64,000 nucleotides of DNA from Chromatiaceae bacterium. GTDB lineage: Bacteria > Pseudomonadota > Gammaproteobacteria > Chromatiales > Chromatiaceae. A program made the translations under genes and the position numbers. The notes under the pieces were generated by a model, which was not told the DNA's origin, did not search any database, and saw nothing but the letters and a program-made list of their open reading frames with translations. Positions 15,877 to 24,081 of this stretch are shown here, piece by piece. The stretch is taken from the NCBI GenBank assembly GCA_024235255.1, contig JACKMT010000001.1:620001-684000 (forward strand), read 5' to 3'. Numbering within the stretch: position 1 is the first letter of the stretch; the number at the start of each line of letters is the position of its first letter.

Positions 15877-16662
15877 ATGTACGAACGCAAATTAGGCGAT
15901 GTGGTCCTGCAGGTAGACGGCATCTCACTCTCGTTCGGTGCCATGCGGGTGCTGAACAACATCAGTTTCAATGTCAGGCAGGGTGAGATCCGCTCCATCA
16001 TCGGCCCCAACGGCGCCGGCAAGAGCTCCATGCTGAACGTGATCAACGGCGTCTACCACCCGCAGCAGGGCGCCATTACTTATCGCGGTAAAACCCGTGA
16101 CCTGATGAAGGTGCATGAAGCTGCGCAGCAGGGTATCGCCCGCACTTTTCAGAATATCGCGCTGTTCAAGGGCATGAGTACGCTGGACAACATCATGACC
16201 GGGCGCAATCTAAAGATTAAGTCAAACATGCTGCAGCAGGCGATCTACTGGGGCAAAGCGCAGCGGGAAGAGATCGAACACCGCAGGAAGGTGGAAGAGA
16301 TCATCGATTTTCTGGAGATCCAGGCAATTCGCAAGATTCCGGTCGGTAAACTGCCATATGGCATGCAAAAGCGGGTCGAACTGGGCCGCGCACTGGCAGC
16401 CGAACCCGACCTGCTGCTGCTGGACGAACCCATGGCCGGCATGAATGTCGAGGAGAAAGAGGACATGTGCCGCTTCGTGCTCGACATCAACGATGAGTTC
16501 GGCACCACCATCGTGCTGATCGAGCATGACATGGGGGTGGTGATGGATCTCTCCGACCGGGTGGTGGTGCTTGACTACGGCCTCCAGCTTGCGGACGGCC
16601 CACCTGACGAGGTGCGTAGAAATCAAGCAGTGATCGACGCCTATCTCGGCGTATCCAATTAG
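15877..16662 (+). CDS. ABC transporter ATP-binding protein (LivG type)
   Basis: 261 residues from ATG 15877, with SD ACAGGA six bases upstream; the longer upstream frame overlaps the synthetase gene and is rejected. Walker A GPNGAGKSS, a degenerate signature region (LPYGMQKRVELGRALA, Tyr in place of the usual SGGQ), Walker B LLLLDEPMAGM and a switch His (IVLIEHDMGVV) are visible. LivG and LivF energise import through LivH/LivM in the branched-chain amino acid/amide family (HAAT). In this context the cargo may be an organic acid rather than an amino acid. Confidence 0.92.
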   Translation: MYERKLGDVVLQVDGISLSFGAMRVLNNISFNVRQGEIRSIIGPNGAGKSSMLNVINGVYHPQQGAITYRGKTRDLMKVHEAAQQGIARTFQNIALFKGMSTLDNIMTGRNLKIKSNMLQQAIYWGKAQREEIEHRRKVEEIIDFLEIQAIRKIPVGKLPYGMQKRVELGRALAAEPDLLLLDEPMAGMNVEEKEDMCRFVLDINDEFGTTIVLIEHDMGVVMDLSDRVVVLDYGLQLADGPPDEVRRNQAVIDAYLGVSN

Positions 16663-16688
16663 CGCTTGGCAGAGGGCCTGTTAAGACT

Positions 16689-17681
16689 ATGCGTATAGAA
16701 AAAAGCGTCATCTTTATTTTCATCTGGACCCTGTTGTTGATGGTGGCAATTCCCTGGACGATCGGCAAAGTCTCGAGCAACATCTTCTTCGAGTGGCCAT
16801 TCTTCTTCGAGGTCGCCATCGGCGGACTGTTGGCAGGCGTCATGTACTCGCTGGTCGCACTGGGCTTTGTGCTGATCTTCAAGGCCTCGGGGGTGTTTAA
16901 TTTCGCCCAGGGGGCCATGGTGCTCTTCTCCGCGCTGACCTTGGTGGGTCTCAACGAGTTGGGCCTGCCTATGTGGCTGGCAATTATCGCCACCCTCGCG
17001 GTTATGCTGCTGCTGGCGGTCGCCATCGAACGGGTGGTGCTTAGATCGCTGGTCAACCAGGAGCATATCATTCTGTTTATGGCCACCATCGGTATCACCT
17101 ACTTCCTCGACGGCTTCGGCCAGACGCTATGGGGCTCAGAGGTCAAAATCCTTGATCTGGGCATACCCAACAATCCGGGGCTCTATTTCGACGGCAAGAT
17201 CCTGATCAACGATTTCGACCTGGTGGCAGCATTGATCGCCGGGCTTCTGGTGATCGGCCTGGCGCTGTTCTTTCAGTACACCCGCATCGGTCGCGCGCTG
17301 CGGGCAGTGGCTGACGATCATCAGGCAGCCTTGAGCGTGGGAATTCCGCTGAAGCATATCTGGGTCATCGTCTGGGCGGTGGCAGGCATTGTCGCGCTGG
17401 TGGCCGGCATCATGTGGGGCAGCAAGCTCGGCGTTCAGTTTTCACTGGCACTGATTGCACTCAAGGCCCTGCCGGTGCTGATCCTGGGCGGATTCACCTC
17501 GGTGCCCGGCGCCATCATCGGCGGCCTGATTATCGGCGCAGGTGAAAAGCTGGCGGAGGTGTTCGTCGCACCGCTGATCGGCGGCGGCATCGAAGACTGG
17601 TTCGCCTATATGCTGGCACTGGCCTTCCTGGTATTCCGCCCGCAAGGGCTGTTCGGCGAAAAGATCATCGAGAGGGTTTAA
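16689..17681 (+). CDS. ABC transporter permease (LivH type)
   Basis: 330 residues with about eight to nine hydrophobic segments. LivH-family hallmarks are GLLAGVMYSLVALGFVLIFK, the loop DDHQAALSVGIPLKHIW and GGFTSVPGAIIGGLIIGAGE. An N-terminal extra segment (about 1-35) precedes the usual start of the family. It is the inner-membrane half of the translocation pore. It lies 26 nt after livG and four bases before livM. Confidence 0.92.
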   Translation: MRIEKSVIFIFIWTLLLMVAIPWTIGKVSSNIFFEWPFFFEVAIGGLLAGVMYSLVALGFVLIFKASGVFNFAQGAMVLFSALTLVGLNELGLPMWLAIIATLAVMLLLAVAIERVVLRSLVNQEHIILFMATIGITYFLDGFGQTLWGSEVKILDLGIPNNPGLYFDGKILINDFDLVAALIAGLLVIGLALFFQYTRIGRALRAVADDHQAALSVGIPLKHIWVIVWAVAGIVALVAGIMWGSKLGVQFSLALIALKALPVLILGGFTSVPGAIIGGLIIGAGEKLAEVFVAPLIGGGIEDWFAYMLALAFLVFRPQGLFGEKIIERV

Positions 17682-17685
17682 GTCA

Positions 17686-18765
17686 ATGCTCTACCGCGAA
17701 GCAGGCGAATTCAAATCGACCTACCAGGCCGATCAGGCGATTCTGACTATCCGCCAGGACCGCTGGTTCATGTGGGCACTGCTGGCGGTCGCCTTCGTGC
17801 TGATCCCGCTGGTCTCCAGCGAATACTGGCTTGGCACCATTATGCTGCCCTTCTTGATTCTGGCGCTGGCCGCGCTCGGACTGAATGTGCTGACCGGGTA
17901 CGCCGGCCAGCTGAGCCTCGGCACCGGCGGCTTTATGGCGACCGGCGCGTTTGCCGCCTATAAGCTGGCTACCGCTTTCCCGGAGTTGAACATCCTGATT
18001 GTGATACTGATGTCGGGCGCCATCACCGCCGGGGTCGGCCTGCTGTTCGGTTTACCGTCGTTGCGGATCAAGGGCTTCTACCTGGCGGTGGCCACCCTCG
18101 CCTCGCAGTTCTTTCTGATCTGGATGTTCAATAAATTTGGCTGGTTCACCAACTACAGTGCATCCGGCGTGATCTCGGCGCCGCCAATGGCGGTATTCGG
18201 TGACAACTTCGTCACCGGTCCCTACGCGACCGCGGAAGCCAAGTATCTGTTCACGCTGACGCTGGTGGTGCTATTCGCGCTGATGACCAAAAACCTGGTA
18301 CGCTCAAACATCGGGCGCGAGTGGATGGCGGTACGCGACATGGATATTGCCGCCGAGATCATCGGCATCAAAATGCTGCCGACCAAGCTGAAGGCCTTCG
18401 CCTACAGTTCGTTTCTATGTGGTATCGCCGGCGCGCTTTGGGCCTTCGTCTACACCGGTTCGGTGGAGCCGCTGGCGTTTGATGTCAACCGCTCTTTCCA
18501 GATTCTGTTCATGATTATCATCGGCGGCCTGGGTTCCATCATGGGTGCGTTTCTGGGCTCGGCCTTCATCGTGCTGTTGCCTATTTTTCTCTCCAATGCA
18601 CCGCACTGGGTCGGGCTCAACATCCCGGTGGACCTGATCTCGCACATCGAGTTCATGGTGTTCGGCGCATTGATCATCTTTTTCCTGATCGTCGAGCCGC
18701 ACGGGCTTGCGCGACTGTGGCAGCTATTGAAGGAGAAGCTGCGGCTGTGGCCGTTCCCTTATTAA
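17686..18765 (+). CDS. ABC transporter permease (LivM type)
   Basis: 359 residues, about nine to ten membrane segments, with the LivM signature NVLTGYAGQLSLGTGGFMAT and the EAA-like loop (RDMDIAAEIIGIKMLPTKLK). An N-terminal cytoplasmic stretch of about 30 residues precedes the first helix. It partners LivH. No base pairs are wasted between livH and livM, as expected for an operon. Confidence 0.92.
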   Translation: MLYREAGEFKSTYQADQAILTIRQDRWFMWALLAVAFVLIPLVSSEYWLGTIMLPFLILALAALGLNVLTGYAGQLSLGTGGFMATGAFAAYKLATAFPELNILIVILMSGAITAGVGLLFGLPSLRIKGFYLAVATLASQFFLIWMFNKFGWFTNYSASGVISAPPMAVFGDNFVTGPYATAEAKYLFTLTLVVLFALMTKNLVRSNIGREWMAVRDMDIAAEIIGIKMLPTKLKAFAYSSFLCGIAGALWAFVYTGSVEPLAFDVNRSFQILFMIIIGGLGSIMGAFLGSAFIVLLPIFLSNAPHWVGLNIPVDLISHIEFMVFGALIIFFLIVEPHGLARLWQLLKEKLRLWPFPY

Positions 18766-18838
18766 GCGCCGTCAGCTGCCTATACTTGAAGGGCAGCTGT
18801 ACAGGCAACTATGTTCGTTCAACTGGAGGATAATTAGC

Positions 18839-20167
18839 GTGACTATAAAACGTATAAAAACCAGCATCATTGCCGCCGCCGTGATCAGCGGCAGCCTGGT
18901 CGGCAGTTCAGCAACATTGGCAATGGAGAGCCAGTTCATCGGCTCATTGGTATACAGAACCGGTCCCTACGCACCGGGCGGCATACCCTGGGCCGATGGA
19001 TTCGCCGATTACATCGAACTGCTCAACGCCAGAGACGGCGGTATCAACGGTGTCAAACTGGAGCTGGAGGAGTGCGATACCGCGTACAACACGGATAAAG
19101 GCGTGGAGTGCTACGAGCGCCTGAAGAATAAAGGCAGCACCGGCATGCCGGCGGTAATGCCGTTGTCTACCGGCATCACCTATGCACTGCTGGACCGCGT
19201 GGTGGCGGATAAGATCCCGCTGATCACCTCCGGTTACGGCCGCGCCGATGCGGCGGATGGACGTGTCTTTCCCTACGGTTTTGTACCACCGGCAACCTAT
19301 TGGGGCGGCGCCGACATCGCAATCAACTACATTGCCAGCCAGGAGGGTGGCTACGGCAATCTGAAGGGCAAGAAGATCGCCCTGGTCTACCACGACTCCG
19401 CCTATGGCAAGGAGCCGATCAATACGCTGAAAGCACTGGCAGCCCAGCACGGCTATGAATTCTCCGAGTTCCCGGTGCCACACCCGGGTCTGGAGCAGAA
19501 AGCCACCTGGTTGAAGATCGGCCGCCAGCTGCGTCCCGACTATGTGCTGATGTGGGGCTGGGGCGTGATGAACGCCACCGCCATCAAAGAGGCAGCCGCA
19601 GTCGGTTTTCCGCGCGAGAAATTCATCGGTGTCTGGTGGTCCGGCAACGATGCCGACATGGTGCCCGCCGGTGATGCAGCCAAGGGTTATAAATCGCTGC
19701 AGTTCAACGGCGTGGGCTCCGACTTTGGTGTTCACAAGCAGATCAAGAGCGAACTCTACGCCAAGGGCAAGGGATCGGCGAAATCTGCGGAAAACACCGG
19801 CGAGGTGGCCTACAACCGGGGTCTGCAGAGTGCATTTATCCTAACCGAAGCACTGCGCACCGCGATGGCTGAGTTTGGCAATAAGCCGGTAACCGGCGAG
19901 CAGGTTGCCTGGGCGATGGATCGGCTGGACATCACCGATGCACGGCTGAAAGAGGTGGGCGCCGACGGCCTGTTCGATCCGATCAAGTTGAGCTGCGCCG
20001 ACCATCTGGGTAAGGGCCGCGCCAAGGTGACCCAGTGGGACGGTAGTCAGTGGGTGGCGATCAGCGACTGGATCGAACCCAACTCGGAGATGCTCCGCAG
20101 CATGTACGAGGAGTCAGCTGCGGCTTACGCCAAAGAGAAGGGCATCACCCCGCGTGACTGCAAGTAA
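18839..20167 (+). CDS. ABC transporter periplasmic substrate-binding protein
   Basis: 442 residues starting at GTG 18839 with SD GGAGGA eight bases upstream. A signal peptide (about 1-28, ending in SATLAMA-like small residues) leads into a Peripla_BP_6 fold (about 32-410). The first binding-lobe sequence is FIGSLVYRTGPYAPGGIPWA; an internal disulfide is plausible (C82/C94 region). It delivers the ligand to LivHM. Placed between livM and livF, with a hairpin just downstream that should stabilise this part of the mRNA. The ligand cannot be told from sequence. Confidence 0.9.
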   Translation: MTIKRIKTSIIAAAVISGSLVGSSATLAMESQFIGSLVYRTGPYAPGGIPWADGFADYIELLNARDGGINGVKLELEECDTAYNTDKGVECYERLKNKGSTGMPAVMPLSTGITYALLDRVVADKIPLITSGYGRADAADGRVFPYGFVPPATYWGGADIAINYIASQEGGYGNLKGKKIALVYHDSAYGKEPINTLKALAAQHGYEFSEFPVPHPGLEQKATWLKIGRQLRPDYVLMWGWGVMNATAIKEAAAVGFPREKFIGVWWSGNDADMVPAGDAAKGYKSLQFNGVGSDFGVHKQIKSELYAKGKGSAKSAENTGEVAYNRGLQSAFILTEALRTAMAEFGNKPVTGEQVAWAMDRLDITDARLKEVGADGLFDPIKLSCADHLGKGRAKVTQWDGSQWVAISDWIEPNSEMLRSMYEESAAAYAKEKGITPRDCK

Positions 20168-20194
20168 GCAGTTGAGCTGATGCAAAAACAGCTT

Positions 20195-20214
20195 CCGGGG
20201 TCGAGCGACCCCGG
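20195..20214 (+). promoter_or_regulatory. Intra-operon hairpin after the binding-protein gene
   Basis: The 8-bp GC-rich arms CCGGGGTC and GACCCCGG enclose a GAGC loop, with no T tract after it. Such hairpins after binding-protein genes usually protect the upstream mRNA and lower expression of the downstream transporter genes. That role is inferred. Confidence 0.6.
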
Positions 20215-20252
20215 GGGCCTTCGCAAGTTGACAGATTGACGACGAGCCCGGC

Positions 20253-21068
20253 ATGGCAGACAACGACAACGCCTTCCTGACGATCAACAATATCGAAGTG
20301 ATCTATGACCACGTTATCCTGGTACTCAAGGGTGTCTCCCTCGAAGTGCCGAAAGGGGGCATAGTTGCACTGCTTGGCGCCAACGGTGCAGGTAAATCCA
20401 CCACGCTGAAAGCGATCTCCAATCTGCTCGGCGCCGAGCGCGGAGACGTCACCAAAGGCAGCATCGTCTACAAAGGAGAGAAGGTGCACGACCTCAACCC
20501 CGCCGACCTGGTAAAGCGGGGCATTGTACAGGTGATGGAGGGCCGTCACTGTTTCGAGCATCTCTCCATCGAAGAGAACCTGCTAACCGGCGCCTATACC
20601 CGCAAAGGCGGGCGCAAGGCGATCGCCGACGACATGAAGCTGGTTTACGACTATTTTCCCCGCCTCTACGAACGCCGCTCCAGCCAGGCGGGCTACACCT
20701 CCGGCGGCGAGCAGCAGATGTGCGCCATCGGCCGTGCGCTGATGGCCAGACCGGATATGATTCTGCTGGATGAACCCTCGATGGGGCTGGCGCCGCAGCT
20801 GGTCGAGGAGATTTTTGAAATCGTCAGGAAACTTAATCAGAACGAAGGGGTCAGCATACTTCTGGCAGAGCAGAACACCAACATCGCACTCAAGTACTCT
20901 GATTATGGCTACATCATGGAGAACGGCCGGGTGGTGATGGAGGGCAATGCCAAGGAGTTGGGTGATAATGAGGATGTAAAGGAGTTCTACCTTGGCATCT
21001 CCACCGAAGGTCGCAAAAGTTTTCGCGATGTAAAACACTACCGCCGCCGCAAGCGCTGGCTGACTTGA
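20253..21068 (+). CDS. ABC transporter ATP-binding protein (LivF type)
   Basis: 271 residues. Walker A GANGAGKST, signature YTSGGEQQMCAIGRAL (good SGGEQ), Walker B ILLDEPSMGLAP, and H-loop replaced by Q (LAEQNTN), as is usual in LivF. The C-terminus (about 235-271) is extended beyond E. coli LivF and ends in the basic tail HYRRRKRWLT. It completes the Liv-type transporter. It is followed by a 17-bp inverted repeat before the next gene. Confidence 0.92.
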   Translation: MADNDNAFLTINNIEVIYDHVILVLKGVSLEVPKGGIVALLGANGAGKSTTLKAISNLLGAERGDVTKGSIVYKGEKVHDLNPADLVKRGIVQVMEGRHCFEHLSIEENLLTGAYTRKGGRKAIADDMKLVYDYFPRLYERRSSQAGYTSGGEQQMCAIGRALMARPDMILLDEPSMGLAPQLVEEIFEIVRKLNQNEGVSILLAEQNTNIALKYSDYGYIMENGRVVMEGNAKELGDNEDVKEFYLGISTEGRKSFRDVKHYRRRKRWLT

Positions 21069-21081
21069 AAAAGGAAAAAAA

Positions 21082-21120
21082 GGGGTCAGACCCCATTTAT
21101 TTCAAATGGGGTCTGACCCC
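21082..21120. repeat. Long inverted repeat with GGGGTCAGACCCC core (REP/REPIN-like)
   Basis: Perfect 17-bp arms at 21082-21098 and 21104-21120 enclose the loop ATTTC. Each arm contains the near-palindromic 13-mer GGGGTCAGACCCC (or GGGGTCTGACCCC). This word is known as a dispersed repeat in many gammaproteobacterial genomes and is associated with REP-type tyrosine transposases. Only this one copy was noticed in the window, and no transposase gene is beside it. It can form a strong RNA hairpin between livF and the PaaK-like gene, but no T tract follows, so it is not an ordinary terminator. Confidence 0.8.
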
Positions 21121-21165
21121 TGACTTATTCAAATAGCCGAGCATCGTTAATAATCAGGAAACAAT

Positions 21166-22401
21166 ATGACCGACTACTACGACCAGCTCGAAACCCGCGA
21201 TCCGGCCGCACGCGAACGGGAGCTGATTGCTAAAGTTGCCGCGCAGGTCGCGCACGCCCAATCCGCCGCTCCGGCTTATTCCAGGCTGCTGGCCAATGTT
21301 GATGCAACAGCAATAGACTCTGCCGCGGCTATTTCGAAGCTGCCGGTAACGCGCAAATCCGAACTGCTCGCACTACAGAGTGAGGCACCCCCATTCGGCG
21401 GTTTCTCGGCAGTATCGGGCAGTGCTATCTCCTACATTTTCGCCTCTCCCGGACCGATCTACGAACCGGGTACCAGACGATCCGATTTCTGGCGTTTCGC
21501 CCGTACGCTGTTCGCTGCCGGTTTCCGCCAGGGAGACATGATCCAGAACTGTTTCTCCTATCACCTCACACCCGCCGGCGCGATGGTCGACAGCGGCGCA
21601 CATGCGCTCGGTTGCACGGTGATTCCGGCCGGCGTCGGTCAGGCTGAGCTGCAGGTGCAAACCATTGGCGACCTGAAGCCGACCGGCTACGTGGGTACGC
21701 CGTCGTTTCTGAAAATCATTCTGGAGAAAGCCGACGAAATGGGTGTGGATGTCACCTGCATGCGTAAAGCGCTGGTCAGTGGCGAAGCGCTGCCGGGCCC
21801 GTTACGCAGCGATTTTGCTGCACGCGGCATCGATGTTTTTCAATGCTATGCAACCGCGGATCTCGGTGTCATTGCGTATGAGACCGAAGCACGCGAAGGG
21901 CTGGTGGTCGACGAAGGCATCTACCTGGAGATCGTGCGACCGGGCAGTGGCGAAACCGTTGCCGACGGCGAGGTGGGAGAGGTGGTCGTCACCAGTCTCA
22001 ATCCGGACTACCCGCTGATCCGATTCGCCACTGGCGACCTCTCCGCAATTCTTCCCGGCGCCAGTCCCTGCGGCCGCAGCAATCGCCGCATCAGAGGGTG
22101 GCTGGGGCGCGCCGACCAGACCGCCAAAATTCGCGGCATGTTCGTTCACCCGGAGCAGGTGAACAGGGTGATCAAGCGCCATCCGGAGATAGTCCGGGCC
22201 AGGCTGGTGGTGGATTGGATCGATCGGAGCGACAGTATGAAGCTGCAGTGTGAGACAGCGCGGGATGGGACACAACTGGCTGCGGCGATCAGCGAGAGTA
22301 TCCGCGACATCTGCAAACTACGTGGCGAGGTCGAATTCGTTGCAGTCGGTTCTCTACCGAACGACGGCAAGGTCATCGACGACATACGCAGGTACGACTA
22401 A
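21166..22401 (+). CDS. Phenylacetate-CoA ligase-like (PaaK family) enzyme
   Basis: 411 residues. PaaK-like adenylate-forming fold: ASPGPIYEPG takes the place of the canonical P-loop, followed by NCFSYHLTPAGAM, GEALP, the CYATADLG motif (normally YG.TE) and RFATGDLS with the C-terminal lid (KIRGMFVHPEQV). The divergent Thr/Glu positions suggest a non-canonical substrate. It would form acyl- or aryl-CoA from acid, ATP and CoA. It lies downstream of livF across the inverted repeat and four bases before a CoA-transferase gene, so the pair looks co-translated. Confidence 0.85.
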   Translation: MTDYYDQLETRDPAARERELIAKVAAQVAHAQSAAPAYSRLLANVDATAIDSAAAISKLPVTRKSELLALQSEAPPFGGFSAVSGSAISYIFASPGPIYEPGTRRSDFWRFARTLFAAGFRQGDMIQNCFSYHLTPAGAMVDSGAHALGCTVIPAGVGQAELQVQTIGDLKPTGYVGTPSFLKIILEKADEMGVDVTCMRKALVSGEALPGPLRSDFAARGIDVFQCYATADLGVIAYETEAREGLVVDEGIYLEIVRPGSGETVADGEVGEVVVTSLNPDYPLIRFATGDLSAILPGASPCGRSNRRIRGWLGRADQTAKIRGMFVHPEQVNRVIKRHPEIVRARLVVDWIDRSDSMKLQCETARDGTQLAAAISESIRDICKLRGEVEFVAVGSLPNDGKVIDDIRRYD

Positions 22402-22404
22402 TCG

Positions 22405-23499
22405 ATGCCTGCAAACAAACTGCTGAGCGGCTACCGCGTCCTCGATCTCTCGCAGTACATCCCCGGCCCATTCGCAACGCGAATGCTGGCAGACTTGGGT
22501 GCAGAGGTGATTAAAATCGAACCACCGGCCGGCGACCCGATGCGTAGCTTTATGTTCAGCGGTTCGGCAGATGAAGTTTCTCCGATTTACCGGCACCTCA
22601 ACCGGGGCAAAACCGTCGCCCTGCTGAACCTGAAGGAGAAGCAGGATAAACAGCATCTCACCCGGCTGCTGCGCGGTGCCGACGTGCTGCTGGAATCCTA
22701 TCGTCCCGGGGTATTGGCGCGGCTGGGTTTTGATCTCGAACGGTTACAGGCAATCAATCCGAGACTGGTGCATTGTGCGCTCTCCGGATTCGGTCAGACC
22801 GGCCCTTTCCGCGACCGCGCCGGACATGATTTGACCTACTGCGCGGTATCCGGTGCGCTAAGCGCCTCCGGCACAGTCAAGCAGCCGGTGATGACCTACC
22901 CGCCCATTGCGGACCACGCAGGCGCGATGCAGGCGGTAAACGCCGTGCTGGCTGCGCTGTTGAGCAGGGAACGCAGCGGCAAAGGCATCTATCTGGATAT
23001 CAGCCTCACCGAATCAATACTCTCCTGGCAGTATATTGGACTTGCCGAGTCGCAAAACAGAGATGAGCAACTCCGCGAGCAATTGCTGCTAAACGGCGGT
23101 GCCGCCTGTTACAACATCTATTCTACGGCTGATGAAAGATTTGTTGTTTTGGCAGCGCTGGAAAGCAAGTTCTGGAAGGCATTCTGCCGCCAGATGGATC
23201 GGCCGGACTGGCTCGCACGGCAGCATGAAGCGCTGCCCCAAACCGGGCTCATCGCCGAATTGCAGGCGCTCTTCACCAGCCGGCCGCTTACGGCATGGCA
23301 GGCGCTGTTGGCGGAGGCGGACTGCTGCTTCGAGCCGGTTGCGGCGTTCGCTGAATCCGCAATTCATCCGCAATTTGCGGCGCGCGCTGCCGTCACAGGT
23401 CTGCAACCGGGCTACCCGGGTTGGATCGATGGAGCAGCTGTTGCGACAGCGTCTGACTATGTGGAACTGGAAGCCGGTCAGGCGCCACTCTGGGACTGA
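22405..23499 (+). CDS. CaiB/BaiF (class III) CoA-transferase
   Basis: 364 residues; N-terminal Rossmann-like fold (YRVLDLSQYIPGPFATRMLA), ADLGAEVIKIEPPAGDPMR, and the catalytic-Asp region GHDLTYCAVSGALS of the FldA/Frc/CaiB family. It moves CoA between acids without ATP, or in some members acts as an acyl-CoA racemase. It is shorter than typical formyl-CoA transferases (about 400-430). Start ATG is three bases after the PaaK-like gene stop. It is the last gene of the cluster and ends before a bidirectional terminator. Confidence 0.88.
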   Translation: MPANKLLSGYRVLDLSQYIPGPFATRMLADLGAEVIKIEPPAGDPMRSFMFSGSADEVSPIYRHLNRGKTVALLNLKEKQDKQHLTRLLRGADVLLESYRPGVLARLGFDLERLQAINPRLVHCALSGFGQTGPFRDRAGHDLTYCAVSGALSASGTVKQPVMTYPPIADHAGAMQAVNAVLAALLSRERSGKGIYLDISLTESILSWQYIGLAESQNRDEQLREQLLLNGGAACYNIYSTADERFVVLAALESKFWKAFCRQMDRPDWLARQHEALPQTGLIAELQALFTSRPLTAWQALLAEADCCFEPVAAFAESAIHPQFAARAAVTGLQPGYPGWIDGAAVATASDYVELEAGQAPLWD

Positions 23500-23554
23500 A
23501 TTGTGCCCTGTATAGCGCAATAGATCGGATTCTGAGAACGAATAAACCGTAATC

Positions 23555-23583
23555 AAAAAAGGGGACGGATCGTCCCCTTTTTT
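23555..23583. terminator. Bidirectional terminator between convergent genes
   Basis: The 13-bp arms AAAAAAGGGGACG and CGTCCCCTTTTTT enclose the loop GAT, giving a T run on both strands. It lies between the CoA-transferase gene (+) and the MaoC-type gene (-), serving both. Confidence 0.92.
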
Positions 23584-23602
23584 GTTCGCGAAAAACCTGG
23601 CG

Positions 23603-24076
23603 TTAACCGACGGTAACTTTCGGCAGATCCGGTGCCGTAACTTCTCCGCTTTTAGCCGGCGCCATCACTGTGGCGTCACCCTTCACCACCAGCTTGTCGT
23701 CCTGATTGAACACCTCGGTGTCGATGGTGACCCACTTCTTCTCGTCCTGCTTGCCGGAGACCGTCAGCTTGACCGTTAATGCATCGCCCAGCAGCACCGG
23801 CCGGCGGAAGCTCAGATTCTGACCCAGATAGATGGTGCCGGGGCCCGGCAATACCGTGGCAAGTGCCGCGGAGATCAGACCGGCGGACCACATGCCGTGC
23901 GCAATTCGGGTTTTAAACGGGGTTCCTTTAGCAAACTCTTCGTCCAGGTGCACCGGGTTGACATCGCCCGAGGTGCGGGCAAAGAGCACCAGGTCCTCTT
24001 CGGTCAGGGTTTTGGAAAAGGTTGCCGTCCGGCCTATTTCCAGTTCGTCGTAGGGAATGCTCTTTAGTATTTTCAA
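23603..24076 (-). CDS. MaoC-like (R)-specific enoyl-CoA hydratase
   Basis: 157 residues, hot-dog fold. The hydratase-2 motif is visible as FARTSGDVNPVHLDEEFAKG (catalytic Asp and His), followed by RIAHGMWSAGLISAAL. The PhaJ family hydrates trans-2-enoyl-CoA to (R)-3-hydroxyacyl-CoA, feeding polyhydroxyalkanoate synthesis or side-paths of fatty-acid oxidation. A C-terminal tail of about 20 residues (GEVTAPDLPKVTVG) is extra. It starts five bases after the Nudix/metallo-beta-lactamase gene, so co-transcription is likely. Confidence 0.9.
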   Translation of the reverse strand: MKILKSIPYDELEIGRTATFSKTLTEEDLVLFARTSGDVNPVHLDEEFAKGTPFKTRIAHGMWSAGLISAALATVLPGPGTIYLGQNLSFRRPVLLGDALTVKLTVSGKQDEKKWVTIDTEVFNQDDKLVVKGDATVMAPAKSGEVTAPDLPKVTVG

Positions 24077-24081
24077 GGTAT

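Noticed and set aside
20195..20214. Terminator between the binding protein and livF
   Set aside because: The hairpin has no T tract, and livF follows in the same direction as part of the transporter.
23089..23556. 155-codon antisense frame in the CoA-transferase gene
   Set aside because: Shadow of a well-supported gene; its translation has no family features.
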